A stretch of 64,000 bases of DNA from Bacteroidales bacterium (GTDB lineage: Bacteria; Bacteroidota; Bacteroidia; Bacteroidales; F082): the NCBI GenBank assembly GCA_017531225.1, contig JAFXLL010000009.1, forward strand, positions 62,001 through 126,000, read 5' to 3'. Positions 10,323 to 19,348 of the stretch are shown in pieces (the stretch's first letter is position 1; each line of letters begins with the position of its first letter). The notes under the pieces were generated by a model. That model ran no database searches. It had not been told where the DNA came from and saw nothing but the letters and a program-made list of their open reading frames with translations. The position numbers and the translations under genes were made by a program.

Positions 10323-11523
10323 GTTTTTTAAAATATTTTATTATTAATATTAAGATAATTACTATATAGACAAAGTAAAACAGCAGGGTTTGAGGCCAGT
10401 TGATCACGGCGGTGGATTGATCCGTTGGAGTGGAGGTGGTGTGTCGTGTAATGGGGTTGAGGTAGAAATAGGTCATGTTGTGAACCCTGAGCATCGCTCT
10501 TACGTAGCTGTCCTCAGGTTGAATCACATACCAAGCCTGTTGGCAATACTCCATGTGTTTCAGCACCTTGCCATCCTGGCCGATGAAGTCGATCATTTGG
10601 ATGCTGGGGGCGTTAGTCTCGATGAAGAGCGTGTCGCCAACCAACTCGCAACGGGTCAAGTGGAACAATTCCGTGTGCATGTTCTCCACCTTGCTATCGA
10701 AGGGTTCATTGTAATGGGGATGGAACTCCACGGTGTAAGCGCAGCCACGATCCAAAGCATCGAAAACGCTGTCAGCCTTCATGTCTTGGGTATTGATCAT
10801 GGTGAAGAATTTTGCCACCTCGTTGGGGTTCAGTACATTGTGCGTGTCGTCGTCGCCGATGCCATATACGCGGTGTCCAGTGGAGAGGGCGGCATCCCAA
10901 TGCTCAAAAGCCGTTCCGTAGGGATTGCCGACTTCAAGCAGACGATAGCCACTGAGGTAGCGCATCTCGTTGACTTTATAGCCTTGGGTGAACGAAGCAT
11001 GGGCCGGCACGGCGAAACGGGTGTGTTGCTGCAATACCGAAAGCATGTGCTGCTTCATGTCGAGGCTTTGGAAGAAAGGATAGTCCATCATGACCACATT
11101 CTCGGCACCGATACAGAGCTGATGCGTCTTTCTCAAGAATCCGTAGCCGTGTTCGTATGCAGGAATGTAATCGTATCGGTCGCTGCCATACGGATTGATG
11201 CGCATGTAATCGGAGATGCCGTAATGGTCGTAACCCAAAGCCTGATAAACACGGTCAATGTCCGTCTCCTTGCTCATGCGACCATTGGTGAGGCCTAAAT
11301 ATTTGCGTGAGTGACAATGGAAGTTATACTGTTTCCATTGATCGGCATCCATGTTTTGATAGGGGTTGTATAGATATTCGCCGTGGAATGGCTGACCCAT
11401 CTTAAACTGGTAACGGGGCGTGATCAAGTACACGAACAGCCAATAGGCTATCGGCAGACAAGCCAAGCAGGTCAGTGCAATCAGGATTATTCTTACTATC
11501 TTATTTTTAATTCTTTTGTACAT
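10306..11523 (-). CDS. Membrane-anchored PHP-type protein
   Basis: 405 residues with a transmembrane segment near each end (about 9-33 and 380-400). The soluble part between them looks like a PHP metal-dependent phosphoesterase: an HxH in YNFHCHSRKY, a GISDYM strand, histidines in EHGYG and PAHASF, and a late DxH in GIGDDDTHN. PHP enzymes hydrolyse phosphoesters with two or three metals. The flanking membrane helices and the neighbouring sulfatase suggest an envelope role, possibly on a phosphorylated lipid or polymer; the substrate is unknown. It overlaps both neighbours by 17 bp. Confidence 0.65.
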   Translation of the reverse strand: MYKRIKNKIVRIILIALTCLACLPIAYWLFVYLITPRYQFKMGQPFHGEYLYNPYQNMDADQWKQYNFHCHSRKYLGLTNGRMSKETDIDRVYQALGYDHYGISDYMRINPYGSDRYDYIPAYEHGYGFLRKTHQLCIGAENVVMMDYPFFQSLDMKQHMLSVLQQHTRFAVPAHASFTQGYKVNEMRYLSGYRLLEVGNPYGTAFEHWDAALSTGHRVYGIGDDDTHNVLNPNEVAKFFTMINTQDMKADSVFDALDRGCAYTVEFHPHYNEPFDSKVENMHTELFHLTRCELVGDTLFIETNAPSIQMIDFIGQDGKVLKHMEYCQQAWYVIQPEDSYVRAMLRVHNMTYFYLNPITRHTTSTPTDQSTAVINWPQTLLFYFVYIVIILILIIKYFKKHGKTS

Positions 11524-13429
11524 CGTTAGCGGTTGTGTTATACAGGCCTTTCTGATAGATAAAACTCAAAAAGGCCAAATATGACTTCATGTTGCTCAAC
11601 TCTGGCTCATAGGGCTGTTCCGACGGTTCCAGAAGGAATTGGTCATTCATCCGGTAGCATGCGGCTTGATCGTTCATCATGTTCCATGCAACAACTTTGC
11701 CATTTTGCATCCAATAATGGACATTGTCGTAGGTGTTCATGGTGGCGAAAGGCTCGTAATCGTCGTCAAAAAGATTTCTGCCAATGCAAGGGAAGGCGCC
11801 TTCGTATCCAATCTCCCAAAGTAGTGTAGGGACGAAATCCATTTGGGAGCATACTGCATCGAAGACGGTGTCACGTCGGCTTCCATTCAGCAACAAGGCG
11901 GGAATATGGAATAGTCTGAATTGATGGTCGGCTTGGGAATACACTTCGCCGTGGTCGGCAAGGCGAAGAATCAGGGTGTTATCGTAATCGGGCAATGTCT
12001 TCATCTTGTCGATGAAGGTGCCAAAGGCATATTCGGAATAGTAGTAGGAGGCCTTGGATTCCTTAAACTCCGTCACTTCGGGATGTGTCTCGGAGAAATA
12101 GGGTGGGATGTCGAAAGGCATGTGGTTGCTCATGGTGAGAATCACGGTGAGGTGGGGCTGAGTCGCCTCGCTGATCTTTTGGAATGCGAAGTCGAACAGG
12201 TCCTCGTCGCAAACACCCCAGTCGTTTTTGAATCTCCAGCTCTCGAAGTCCTCGATGCCATAAATCCGCTGGAAATTGCCTTGACAGAGATAGTCGCGCA
12301 TGTCGTCGTAATTCACGTCGCCGCCATGGATGAAGTTGGTTTCATAGCCTTCGGGTCGCAAGGCGTCGGCAAGGGTGTAGAAGGCGTTGGTCTCCCTTCG
12401 ACGGATGAGGGAACTGCCAAGGACCGAGGGGAAGGCTGACAGTGTCGAGACGATGCCGTGTTGGGTGCGGGGCCCGTTGGAGAAGCAGTGGGTGAACAGT
12501 ACGCCTTCTTTGCAGATGGAATCGAAGTAGGGCGCATAGGACCTTTCATCCTGACCGACGACTCCCGTCAGCGTGGCACTGAAGCTTTCGCTGATGATGA
12601 TGACGATATTCTTAGGCGCTTCTGGTTTAGCCGGCTGATTGAATTTACGCATTGTGGGCGTCATCGAAGCCATGGGCGTTTCGTTTGCGGAACAGATGAA
12701 ATCTACGTTTTGTGCCATCTCGGACAATACCTTTTGTTCCTCGAAAGGATACAGGTCTCTATGACTGTTGCGCATCACGCTGTACGATTTGGCCAAGGTG
12801 TAGGCGCCGTTGCTTGCGGCTTGGTTCAACATGACTTCTGTTGAAAAAGTGGTGAGTCTCCAGAAAGGAGGTCCATAATACAGGAACGACAAAACGACGA
12901 AAGTCAATAAGGTAGCGGGAATCGCCGTCCATTTCTCCTTAATCTTCGCGTCTTTGAAAAGACGTTCAACAAGCAGCCAGGCTAAACACAGCATCACGAT
13001 GATGCCGAGGATGATCCAAAACAGGGGGAAACTGGCCCATAGCATCTTGAAGTTCTCCCCGAAGTTCTCGAAGAAATAGCTTACCAGATTGTAGCTCAAC
13101 CGGGTGTTGTAATACGCATAGTAAAACAGATCCACTACGTTGATGGCTGTCACCAACAGCAAGGCTATGGTCAGGCTAATGGTTAATGCTTTCTTGCCGG
13201 CTTTTTCAGCGAATAATGAAACCAGCAGCCCCAGCAGAAAACAGGCTACAATGCAACACGACATCACGCTCGAGTCGATGAGGATGCCGATGCCCAAAGC
13301 CTTCAGGATATCCGGAAAACACAATCCAGCCTTGTGATGCACACCAATAAAGACCAAGCGCAGAACCGTTAATACGGCCATGCTGATGCCATAGTAACAC
13401 AGCAATCGTTTGTAAAGTTTGGTGTTCAT
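11507..13429 (-). CDS. LtaS-like membrane sulfatase/phosphoglycerol transferase
   Basis: 640 residues. The N-terminal half has about five transmembrane segments (residues 10-210). An extracytoplasmic alkaline-phosphatase/sulfatase domain begins near residue 270 with KNIVIIISESFSATLTGVVG and continues with the conserved HGGDVNYDDMRDYL, MSNHMPFDIP and LADHGEVYSQ motifs. The family includes lipoteichoic acid synthase and the OpgB/MdoB-type phosphoglycerol transferases that decorate periplasmic glycans. In a Gram-negative bacterium a role modifying an envelope lipid or glycan is likely. It is the first gene of the leftward operon and has its own -7 box. Confidence 0.85.
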   Translation of the reverse strand: MNTKLYKRLLCYYGISMAVLTVLRLVFIGVHHKAGLCFPDILKALGIGILIDSSVMSCCIVACFLLGLLVSLFAEKAGKKALTISLTIALLLVTAINVVDLFYYAYYNTRLSYNLVSYFFENFGENFKMLWASFPLFWIILGIIVMLCLAWLLVERLFKDAKIKEKWTAIPATLLTFVVLSFLYYGPPFWRLTTFSTEVMLNQAASNGAYTLAKSYSVMRNSHRDLYPFEEQKVLSEMAQNVDFICSANETPMASMTPTMRKFNQPAKPEAPKNIVIIISESFSATLTGVVGQDERSYAPYFDSICKEGVLFTHCFSNGPRTQHGIVSTLSAFPSVLGSSLIRRRETNAFYTLADALRPEGYETNFIHGGDVNYDDMRDYLCQGNFQRIYGIEDFESWRFKNDWGVCDEDLFDFAFQKISEATQPHLTVILTMSNHMPFDIPPYFSETHPEVTEFKESKASYYYSEYAFGTFIDKMKTLPDYDNTLILRLADHGEVYSQADHQFRLFHIPALLLNGSRRDTVFDAVCSQMDFVPTLLWEIGYEGAFPCIGRNLFDDDYEPFATMNTYDNVHYWMQNGKVVAWNMMNDQAACYRMNDQFLLEPSEQPYEPELSNMKSYLAFLSFIYQKGLYNTTANDVQKN

Positions 13430-13450
13430 CTGCTGTTTCTAAAATTATTG

Positions 13451-13458
13451 CAAATGTA
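13451..13458 (-). promoter_or_regulatory. -7 box (TACATTTG) for the LtaS-like operon
   Basis: TACATTTG followed by C on the minus strand, 22 bp before the ATG of the LtaS-like gene, and divergent from the suf promoter. Confidence 0.55.
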
Positions 13459-13495
13459 ATTCTTTCTTTTTGATTGCCAATTCATAAATTATGGT

Positions 13496-13503
13496 TATTT
13501 TTG
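13496..13503 (+). promoter_or_regulatory. -7 box (TATTTTTG) for the suf operon
   Basis: TATTTTTG followed by C, 38 bp before sufB. A TTTTTG that could serve as the -33 element lies about 23 bp upstream. No clear operator palindrome for an iron-sulfur regulator is visible. Confidence 0.6.
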
Positions 13504-13540
13504 CACCGTTATTTAAAATTATTCTTAATTACGAGAAAAA

Positions 13541-14992
13541 ATGGAGTCAAATCCAAAGGAAAACATTATCAATGAGGTCACTAACAAGGAGTATGAGTTT
13601 GGTTTTGTGACCGATATTGAGACCGATTTTGTGCCGAAGGGCTTGAATGAGGACATCATCCGGCTGATCTCCGAGAAAAAGGAGGAGCCAGAGTGGTTGC
13701 TTGAGTTCCGCCTGAAGGCTTTCCGTCACTGGTTGACGCTGAAGCAGCCCAACTGGGGACATCTCGATTTGCCGGAGATCGACTATCAAGATATCATCTA
13801 TTATGCCGCACCCCGCAAGCGTAAAGAGAAGCAGAGCCTCGACGAGGTGGATCCCGAGTTGCTGGCCACTTTCGATAAATTGGGCATCTCGCTCGATGAG
13901 CAGAAAAAACTCTCGGGTGTGGCTGTGGATGCCGTCATGGATAGCACTTCGGTGAAGACCACTTTCCAGGAGACTTTGTCGAAGCATGGCGTCATCTTCA
14001 TGTCGTTCAGCGAGGCTGTGAAGCAGCATCCTGATTTGGTGAAGAAATATCTCGGCAAGGTGGTGCCATATACTGACAACTTCTTTGCTGCCTTGAACTC
14101 CGCCGTGTTCAGCGACGGCTCGTTCTGCTATATCCCCAAGGGTGTGCATTGCCCATTGGAGCTTTCCACTTATTTTCGAATCAATGCGGCCAACACAGGT
14201 CAGTTTGAGCGCACTTTGATTGTCGCCGATGAAGGCGCATACGTGAGTTACATGGAAGGCTGCACCGCTCCGCAAAGAGACGAGAACCAGTTGCATGCTG
14301 CCATCGTGGAGATCATTGCCGAGACTGATGCCGAGGTGAAGTACAGCACCGTGCAGAACTGGTATCCTGGCGACAAGGATGGTAAGGGCGGCGTTTATAA
14401 CCTCGTTACCAAACGTGGCCTCTGCCGCGGCGACCGTTCCAAGATCTCTTGGACTCAGGTGGAGACGGGATCAGCCATCACTTGGAAATATCCTGGTTGC
14501 GTGCTGATGGGTGACAACTCGGTAGGTGAGTTCTATTCTGTGGCTGTCACCAACAACTATCAGCAGGCCGATACGGGTACCAAGATGATCCATCTTGGCA
14601 AGAACACACGTAGCACCATCATCTCGAAAGGTATCTCCGCTGGCCATAGCCAGAATAGCTACCGCGGTCTGGTGAAGGTGGCCCCGAAAGCCGTTAATTC
14701 ACGCAATTACTCGCAGTGCGACTCCCTGCTGATGGGCGACAAATGCGGCGCGCATACCTGGCCTTATGTCCAGTGCGGCAACGAATCGAGCATCCTCGAG
14801 CATGAAGCCACCACTTCCAAGATCTCTGAGGATCAGCTGTTCTACTGCCAACAGCGAGGCATCCCCACTGAGAAGGCCATCGGCCTCATCGTCAATGGCT
14901 ATGCCAAGGACGTGCTGAACCGCTTGCCCATGGAGTTCGCCGTGGAAGCACAAAAACTGTTATCAATCACATTAGAAGGTAGTGTAGGATAA
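13541..14992 (+). CDS. sufB: Fe-S cluster assembly scaffold SufB
   Basis: Scaffold of the SufBCD complex on which iron-sulfur clusters are built. At 483 residues it has the normal length. The family signature is clear: [40 protein letters not shown], the beta-helix core and the C-terminal [23 protein letters not shown] segment that holds the conserved glutamates and cysteine. It is the first gene of a tight suf operon, 11 bp before sufC. Confidence 0.97.
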   Translation: MESNPKENIINEVTNKEYEFGFVTDIETDFVPKGLNEDIIRLISEKKEEPEWLLEFRLKAFRHWLTLKQPNWGHLDLPEIDYQDIIYYAAPRKRKEKQSLDEVDPELLATFDKLGISLDEQKKLSGVAVDAVMDSTSVKTTFQETLSKHGVIFMSFSEAVKQHPDLVKKYLGKVVPYTDNFFAALNSAVFSDGSFCYIPKGVHCPLELSTYFRINAANTGQFERTLIVADEGAYVSYMEGCTAPQRDENQLHAAIVEIIAETDAEVKYSTVQNWYPGDKDGKGGVYNLVTKRGLCRGDRSKISWTQVETGSAITWKYPGCVLMGDNSVGEFYSVAVTNNYQQADTGTKMIHLGKNTRSTIISKGISAGHSQNSYRGLVKVAPKAVNSRNYSQCDSLLMGDKCGAHTWPYVQCGNESSILEHEATTSKISEDQLFYCQQRGIPTEKAIGLIVNGYAKDVLNRLPMEFAVEAQKLLSITLEGSVG

Positions 14993-15003
14993 ATAATTAA
15001 GTT

Positions 15004-15756
15004 ATGTTACTGAATATAAAGAATTTACACGTCTCCATCGGAGGAAAAGAAATCCTTAAGGGATTGAACCTTGGCGTCAACGAAGGTGAGATTCATGCCA
15101 TCATGGGTCCCAACGGCACTGGCAAAAGCACTTTAGCCGCTGCCATCACGGGTCGTGAAAGCTACGAAATCACCGAAGGTGAAATCTGGTACAAAGGCAA
15201 GAATATTGTTGGTATGTCACCTGAAGACAGGGCTAACGAAGGCATCTTCCTTAGCTTCCAGTATCCTGTGGAGATCCCTGGCGTGAGCATCCAGAACTTC
15301 ATGCGTACCGCTATCAACTCGAAGCGTGAATATCTAGGCCTTCCCGCCTTGTCGACCATCGAGTTCATGAAGATGATGAAGGAGAAGCAAGCTATGGTGG
15401 AAATCACCGAGAAATTGCAGAACCGCTTCGTCAACGTGGGTTACTCCGGCGGTGAGAAGAAGAAAAACGAGATCTTCCAGATGGCAATGCTGGAGCCAAG
15501 CCTCGCCATCCTCGACGAGACTGATTCGGGTCTGGATATTGATGCCCTACGCATCGTGGCTAACGGCGTCAACCAGCTCCATACTAAGGACAACGCCTTC
15601 GTGGTGATCACCCACTACCAGCGCCTTCTTGATTACATCGTGCCCGATTTCGTGCATGTGATGTACGACGGCCGCATCGTGAAGAGCGGTGGCAAGCATC
15701 TCGCCATTGAGCTGGAAGAGAAGGGTTACGAATGGATCAAGGAAATGAACCTGTAA
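15004..15756 (+). CDS. sufC: Fe-S assembly ATPase SufC
   Basis: ABC-type ATPase of the SufBCD complex. Walker A is GPNGTGKST (residues 37-45), the signature region reads GYSGGEKKKNEIFQ and Walker B is LAILDETDSGLD. The 250 residues are standard. ATP hydrolysis drives the shape change that exposes the SufB-SufD cluster site. The stop TAA overlaps the next ATG by one base (TAATG). Confidence 0.97.
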   Translation: MLLNIKNLHVSIGGKEILKGLNLGVNEGEIHAIMGPNGTGKSTLAAAITGRESYEITEGEIWYKGKNIVGMSPEDRANEGIFLSFQYPVEIPGVSIQNFMRTAINSKREYLGLPALSTIEFMKMMKEKQAMVEITEKLQNRFVNVGYSGGEKKKNEIFQMAMLEPSLAILDETDSGLDIDALRIVANGVNQLHTKDNAFVVITHYQRLLDYIVPDFVHVMYDGRIVKSGGKHLAIELEEKGYEWIKEMNL

Positions 15757-16586
15757 TGCTCGCTAAGATGGATTATCTTGAAAACAATATTGTAGTCGAA
15801 CGTGGTCAGCAGCGCCAGATCGTCGTGCTGGACGACACGGAGCATCTTCAGGCCAACGAGGAGTTCTGCGACATCGTGGTGAAGGAGAACGCCTTTTTGG
15901 AGATGTACCGCATCCAGAACCTCGACGACACGGCCAACCTGAAGACGCATATCCGCATCCATCAGGAGCGCGACAGCCGTGTGCATTTCGTGGTGGTCAG
16001 TTTCAACGCTGGCGACCTTCGCAACCATATTGAGGTCGACATTGACGGCGAGGGCTGCGAGACCAAGGTGTATGGCCTTTATCTGGTGGATAAGAAACAG
16101 CATGTGGAGAACTACCTGAAGATCAACCATAACGTGCCGCATTGCTCGAGCGATACCCGCTTCAAGGGCATCATCGACGATGAGGCTTCGGCGGTGTTCA
16201 ATGGCCATGTGTACGTGGCTCCAGGGGCACAAAAGACGGATGCCCAGCAGAACAACGCCAACATCATCCTGACCTCCACGGCAAAGATCGACACCAAGCC
16301 TTTCTTGGAGATTTACGCCGACGATGTGAAGTGCTCGCACGGTACTTCCACCGGCCAGCTGGATCAAGAGGCCATGTTCTATATGCGTCAGCGTGGCATC
16401 AGCCAGGCCAACGCAAGAATGTTGTTGATGTACGCCTTCGCTGCTGATATCAGCAACCACATTCAGATTGAGGATCTCCACGAGACCATCGACGATATGA
16501 TCAAACGCCGTTTGCGCGGCGAACTCTCGGCTTGCGACCATTGCGTGTTGCATTGCAAAAAACCGGTGAACAATGGACATAAATGA
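15756..16586 (+). CDS. sufD: Fe-S assembly protein SufD, short form
   Basis: 276 residues from the ATG at 15756, which overlaps the sufC stop. The frame also has an ATG at 15732 inside sufC, which I consider less likely. The beta-helix core and C-terminus are clear: DTRFKGIIDDEASAVFNGHV, KCSHGTSTGQLDQEAMFYMRQRGI and a helical end. Typical SufD is about 420-450 residues; the N-terminal region of roughly 150 residues is absent, although sufC is intact up to the junction. A sufS start lies 14 bp inside its 3' end. Confidence 0.9.
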   Translation: MLAKMDYLENNIVVERGQQRQIVVLDDTEHLQANEEFCDIVVKENAFLEMYRIQNLDDTANLKTHIRIHQERDSRVHFVVVSFNAGDLRNHIEVDIDGEGCETKVYGLYLVDKKQHVENYLKINHNVPHCSSDTRFKGIIDDEASAVFNGHVYVAPGAQKTDAQQNNANIILTSTAKIDTKPFLEIYADDVKCSHGTSTGQLDQEAMFYMRQRGISQANARMLLMYAFAADISNHIQIEDLHETIDDMIKRRLRGELSACDHCVLHCKKPVNNGHK

Positions 16587-17874
16587 GATAAGGAAACAGT
16601 TTCCCGTGCTTGACCAGCAGGTGTATGGCAAGCCATTGGTGTACCTTGACAACGCCGCGACTACCCAAAAACCACTATGTGTGATTGAGCGGGAACGCGA
16701 CTATTACCTGCACGAGAACTGCAATATCCATCGTGGGGTGCATTATCTCAGTCAGATGGCCACAGAGGCTTACGAGAACGCCCGCAAGACTGTAGCTCGG
16801 TTTATCAACGCTCCTGAATCCCATGAAATCGTCTTCACGAGAGGCACTACCGAGTCGTTGAATTTGTTGGCAACGTCTTTGGGAATGTTGTTTTTCGACG
16901 GCTACAGAGCTAGCATCCCTTCGGGATGCGATGACCATGGCCTATCTGCATCCCCGTCAGGGGATGCTAGCTCTGTAGGGCGAAACGATTCAATAAAAAT
17001 ATTAATCACCGCCATGGAGCACCATTCCAACCTCGTCCCTTGGCAGCAGATGGTTCAACGTCATGGCGGAGAATTGCTGGTGGTTCCGATGGATGACAAC
17101 GGCGTGCTCGATATTCAGGCATACGAGGAACTGCTGAAACAACGCCCTCAGATTGTGACTATGGCTCACGTCTCGAATACGCTTGCTACGGTGAATCCCA
17201 TCAAGGAGATGATCCGTTTGGCCCATCAATATGGCGCTTTGGCAGTGGTTGACGGTGCCCAATCGATGGCGCATCTGCCTATCGATGTGCAAGATTTGGA
17301 TTGCGACTTCTTCGTGTTCTCAGGCCATAAGATGTACGCCCCCATGGGCATCGGTGGACTGTATGGCAAGACCGAATGGCTCGAAAAGATGCCGCCCTAT
17401 CAGTTCGGTGGTGAGATGGTGGATACGGTGAGTTTCGAGAAGACCACTTTTAACAAATTGCCTTTCAAGTTCGAAGCAGGAACCCCCAATGTAGGCGCTG
17501 CTTTGGGCTTGGAGACGGCAATCAATTTCATTGAAAGCTTTGACCGTCAGGAGGTCGCCAAGCATGAAGATGCTTTGTTGGCGGCTGCTATCGAGGGTCT
17601 TTCAAAGATTGATGGCATACGTTTTATCGGTCAGGCTCCCGAGCGTAGCGGCTTGGTGAGTTTCATCATCGACGGCATCCATCCTTACGATCTTGGCACC
17701 ATTATCGACAAGATGGGTGTGGCCGTCCGCACCGGTCACCATTGCGCTGAGCCCGTGATGACTCGTTTCGGCATCCCAGGAACGGTACGCGCTTCGTTTG
17801 CGATGTATAACACCATGGAGGAAGTGGAAGTGTTGGTGAAGGCGGTGACAAGAGCGTCGAATATGCTGAGATAA
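16573..17874 (+). CDS. sufS: Cysteine desulfurase SufS with in-frame palindromic insert
   Basis: Type II PLP-dependent cysteine desulfurase supplying sulfur for cluster assembly. The PLP lysine is in FVFSGHKMYAP and the catalytic cysteine in RTGHHCAEPVM; FTRGTTESLNLLA and AMEHHSNLVPW are also conserved. At 433 residues it is about 25-30 longer than usual because residues 110-136 are encoded by a palindromic element that breaks the normal sequence between GMLFF and IKILITAMEHH. The frame remains open, so the protein is probably functional with an added surface loop. Confidence 0.95.
   Translation: MDINEIRKQFPVLDQQVYGKPLVYLDNAATTQKPLCVIERERDYYLHENCNIHRGVHYLSQMATEAYENARKTVARFINAPESHEIVFTRGTTESLNLLATSLGMLFFDGYRASIPSGCDDHGLSASPSGDASSVGRNDSIKILITAMEHHSNLVPWQQMVQRHGGELLVVPMDDNGVLDIQAYEELLKQRPQIVTMAHVSNTLATVNPIKEMIRLAHQYGALAVVDGAQSMAHLPIDVQDLDCDFFVFSGHKMYAPMGIGGLYGKTEWLEKMPPYQFGGEMVDTVSFEKTTFNKLPFKFEAGTPNVGAALGLETAINFIESFDRQEVAKHEDALLAAAIEGLSKIDGIRFIGQAPERSGLVSFIIDGIHPYDLGTIIDKMGVAVRTGHHCAEPVMTRFGIPGTVRASFAMYNTMEEVEVLVKAVTRASNMLR
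16902..16978. repeat. Intragenic palindromic element within sufS
   Basis: Outer 18-bp perfect inverted repeat, CTACAGAGCTAGCATCCC at 16902-16919 and its complement at 16961-16978. Inside are two hairpins: GCATCCC-TTC-GGGATGC (16913-16929) and GCATCCCC-GTCA-GGGGATGC (16948-16967). The element is translated in the sufS frame without a stop. The same paired arrangement recurs inside mfd. Confidence 0.9.
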
Positions 17875-17904
17875 AAGATAAGAGATAAAAGATAAAAGTT
17901 AATA
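17872..17904. repeat. A-rich (AGATAAA) intergenic repeat
   Basis: Directly after the sufS stop lies a run of AGATAAAAG/AGATAAG units leading into AGTTAATA and the sufE ATG. The same phrase occurs after the DUF1573 gene and at the right edge of the window. Confidence 0.6.
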
Positions 17905-18327
17905 ATGACTATTAAAGAAATACAACAAGGTATCATCGATGATTTCTCGATGTTTGACGATTGGATGGACCGTTATGCCATGCTGATTGAAATGGGAAAG
18001 GAGTGTCCCATCATTGACGAACAATACCGTAATGACCAATACTTGATCAATGGTTGCCAATCACGGGTGTGGCTCCATGCCGAGCTTAAGGACGGCAAAG
18101 TGTATTACACCGCCGACAGCGACGCCGTTATTACCAAGGGAATTATCAATTTGTTGATCAAAGTGTTCTCGGGCCAGACCCCGGAAGATATTTTATCAGC
18201 CGACCTTTCGTTTTTGGATGAGATTGGCTTGAAGGAGCATTTGAGTCCGACACGATCCAACGGCTTGCTTTCGATGTTGAAGCAGATGTTGCTTTACGCC
18301 GAAGCCTTTGCCGCTTCAACAAAATAA
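17905..18327 (+). CDS. sufE: Cysteine desulfuration protein SufE
   Basis: 140-residue SufE-family sulfur acceptor that takes persulfide from SufS and passes it to the SufBCD scaffold. The acceptor cysteine lies in INGCQSRVWL, and the helical C-terminal half with SADLSFLDEIGLKEHLSPTR is typical. It is the last gene of the suf operon, separated from sufS by the A-rich repeat and followed immediately by a strong terminator. Confidence 0.94.
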   Translation: MTIKEIQQGIIDDFSMFDDWMDRYAMLIEMGKECPIIDEQYRNDQYLINGCQSRVWLHAELKDGKVYYTADSDAVITKGIINLLIKVFSGQTPEDILSADLSFLDEIGLKEHLSPTRSNGLLSMLKQMLLYAEAFAASTK

Positions 18328-18359
18328 AAAAATCCGCCAAATGCTTGGCGGATTTTTTT
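18328..18359 (+). terminator. Rho-independent terminator of the suf operon
   Basis: AAATCCGCCAA, a four-base loop ATGC, then TTGGCGGATTT followed by a T run. The stem is perfect. A-rich sequence on the other side could also let it stop the convergent DUF308 transcript. Confidence 0.9.
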
Positions 18360-18379
18360 ATTTGGAACTGCTTTAGTCT

Positions 18380-18934
18380 TTAGTTGGCAGTCGCCTCTTT
18401 TTCAAGTTTCTCGAAGCGGTTGACACCGATAACGGCCAGCAGATAAGCCAAGCCAACGACGATGACACCGATGCCAATCATCCATGACAGTGCCTTGCTG
18501 GCGACGTCGATATTGCGCAGGCCGAAGCAACCGAGAACGACAACGGCAATGCCGAAAAGGAGCAGTGCCCACCATGAACCAAAGCCAGCCTTCTTATAGT
18601 CGAAGCTCTGTACGGCAATAACCACGCCTTCAGTCATCACCCACAATGAGAAGATCATTGGCAGTGACAGGGCAACAAACATCTTGTGGCCCAGGAAGAA
18701 GAAACCGATCATGATCTGAAACAAAGCAGACAGGATGCGCATGCCGGGATTAGGCAGGAAAAAGCGTGTTCTGAAAGCGAACACCAACTTGGAAAGACCG
18801 GAAATCAACGTAAAGCAGCCGATAAGCCAAGCGGTTGTAAACAGCGTTGCGGCGGGTCTAACAATGCAAGTCACACCCAACACTATGAGAAGGATACCCG
18901 AAATAACGAGCCAAATTTTGTGTCCAGTTTTCAT
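18380..18934 (-). CDS. HdeD/DUF308 family membrane protein
   Basis: A 184-residue protein with about six closely spaced transmembrane helices and almost no loops, arranged as the repeated DUF308 pairs (VISGILLIVLGVTCI, LISGLSKLVFAF, SWMIGIGVIVVGLAYLL). HdeD of E. coli belongs to this family and is linked to acid resistance; the molecular function is unknown. I choose the ATG at 18934; the frame continues to a TTG at 18940. Confidence 0.8.
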   Translation of the reverse strand: MKTGHKIWLVISGILLIVLGVTCIVRPAATLFTTAWLIGCFTLISGLSKLVFAFRTRFFLPNPGMRILSALFQIMIGFFFLGHKMFVALSLPMIFSLWVMTEGVVIAVQSFDYKKAGFGSWWALLLFGIAVVVLGCFGLRNIDVASKALSWMIGIGVIVVGLAYLLAVIGVNRFEKLEKEATAN

Positions 18935-18988
18935 AAGCAAATTATTAAATGGTTAATAAAAGTCGGGAGCAAATTTTAAAAAATGTTT

Positions 18989-19348
18989 TTAATATAAAAA
19001 ATCTGTTGCGGAATAATTTGCATAATCGCCGTCCAAACCCAACTCGGCTTTGGCCTCGTCGGAGAGCATGCTGATGTCCCAAACGGGATCGAAGGTCAGC
19101 TCCACCTCAACTTTTTTCACGCCCATGATGGCTTGAACACGTTCCTTAACCTCGCCGGGTAATACCTCGGCTACTGGGCAGTTGGGTGCGGTCACCGTCA
19201 TCACGATCTTCACATTGCCTTCTTCGTCCACTTCAATCCCATAAATCAGGTGCAGGGTCCAGATGTCAATCGGGATCTCCGGGTCGTAGATGGTCTTCAG
19301 CACGCTGATGACCGTTTCTTTCAGCTGGTTGCGTTCTTCTTCGTTCAT
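18989..19348 (-). CDS. MIP18/DUF59 iron-sulfur assembly factor (SufT-like)
   Basis: 119 residues of the DUF59 family: DPEIPIDIWTLHLIYGI near the start and the TAPNCPVAEVLPGEV segment with its reactive cysteine. Relatives act in Fe-S cluster insertion or carriage (SufT, PaaD, eukaryotic MIP18). Its location just beyond the suf operon, on the opposite strand, fits that role. Its start overlaps the stop of the upstream phosphotransferase gene by 4 bp. Confidence 0.88.
   Translation of the reverse strand: MNEEERNQLKETVISVLKTIYDPEIPIDIWTLHLIYGIEVDEEGNVKIVMTVTAPNCPVAEVLPGEVKERVQAIMGVKKVEVELTFDPVWDISMLSDEAKAELGLDGDYANYSATDFLY

Noticed and set aside
10390-11298. 302-codon frame opposite the PHP-type gene
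   Set aside because: Shadow frame; the minus-strand protein has a transmembrane anchor and metal-site motifs.
15726-16652. 308-codon minus-strand frame opposite sufD
   Set aside because: The plus strand encodes an evident SufD in a tight suf operon.
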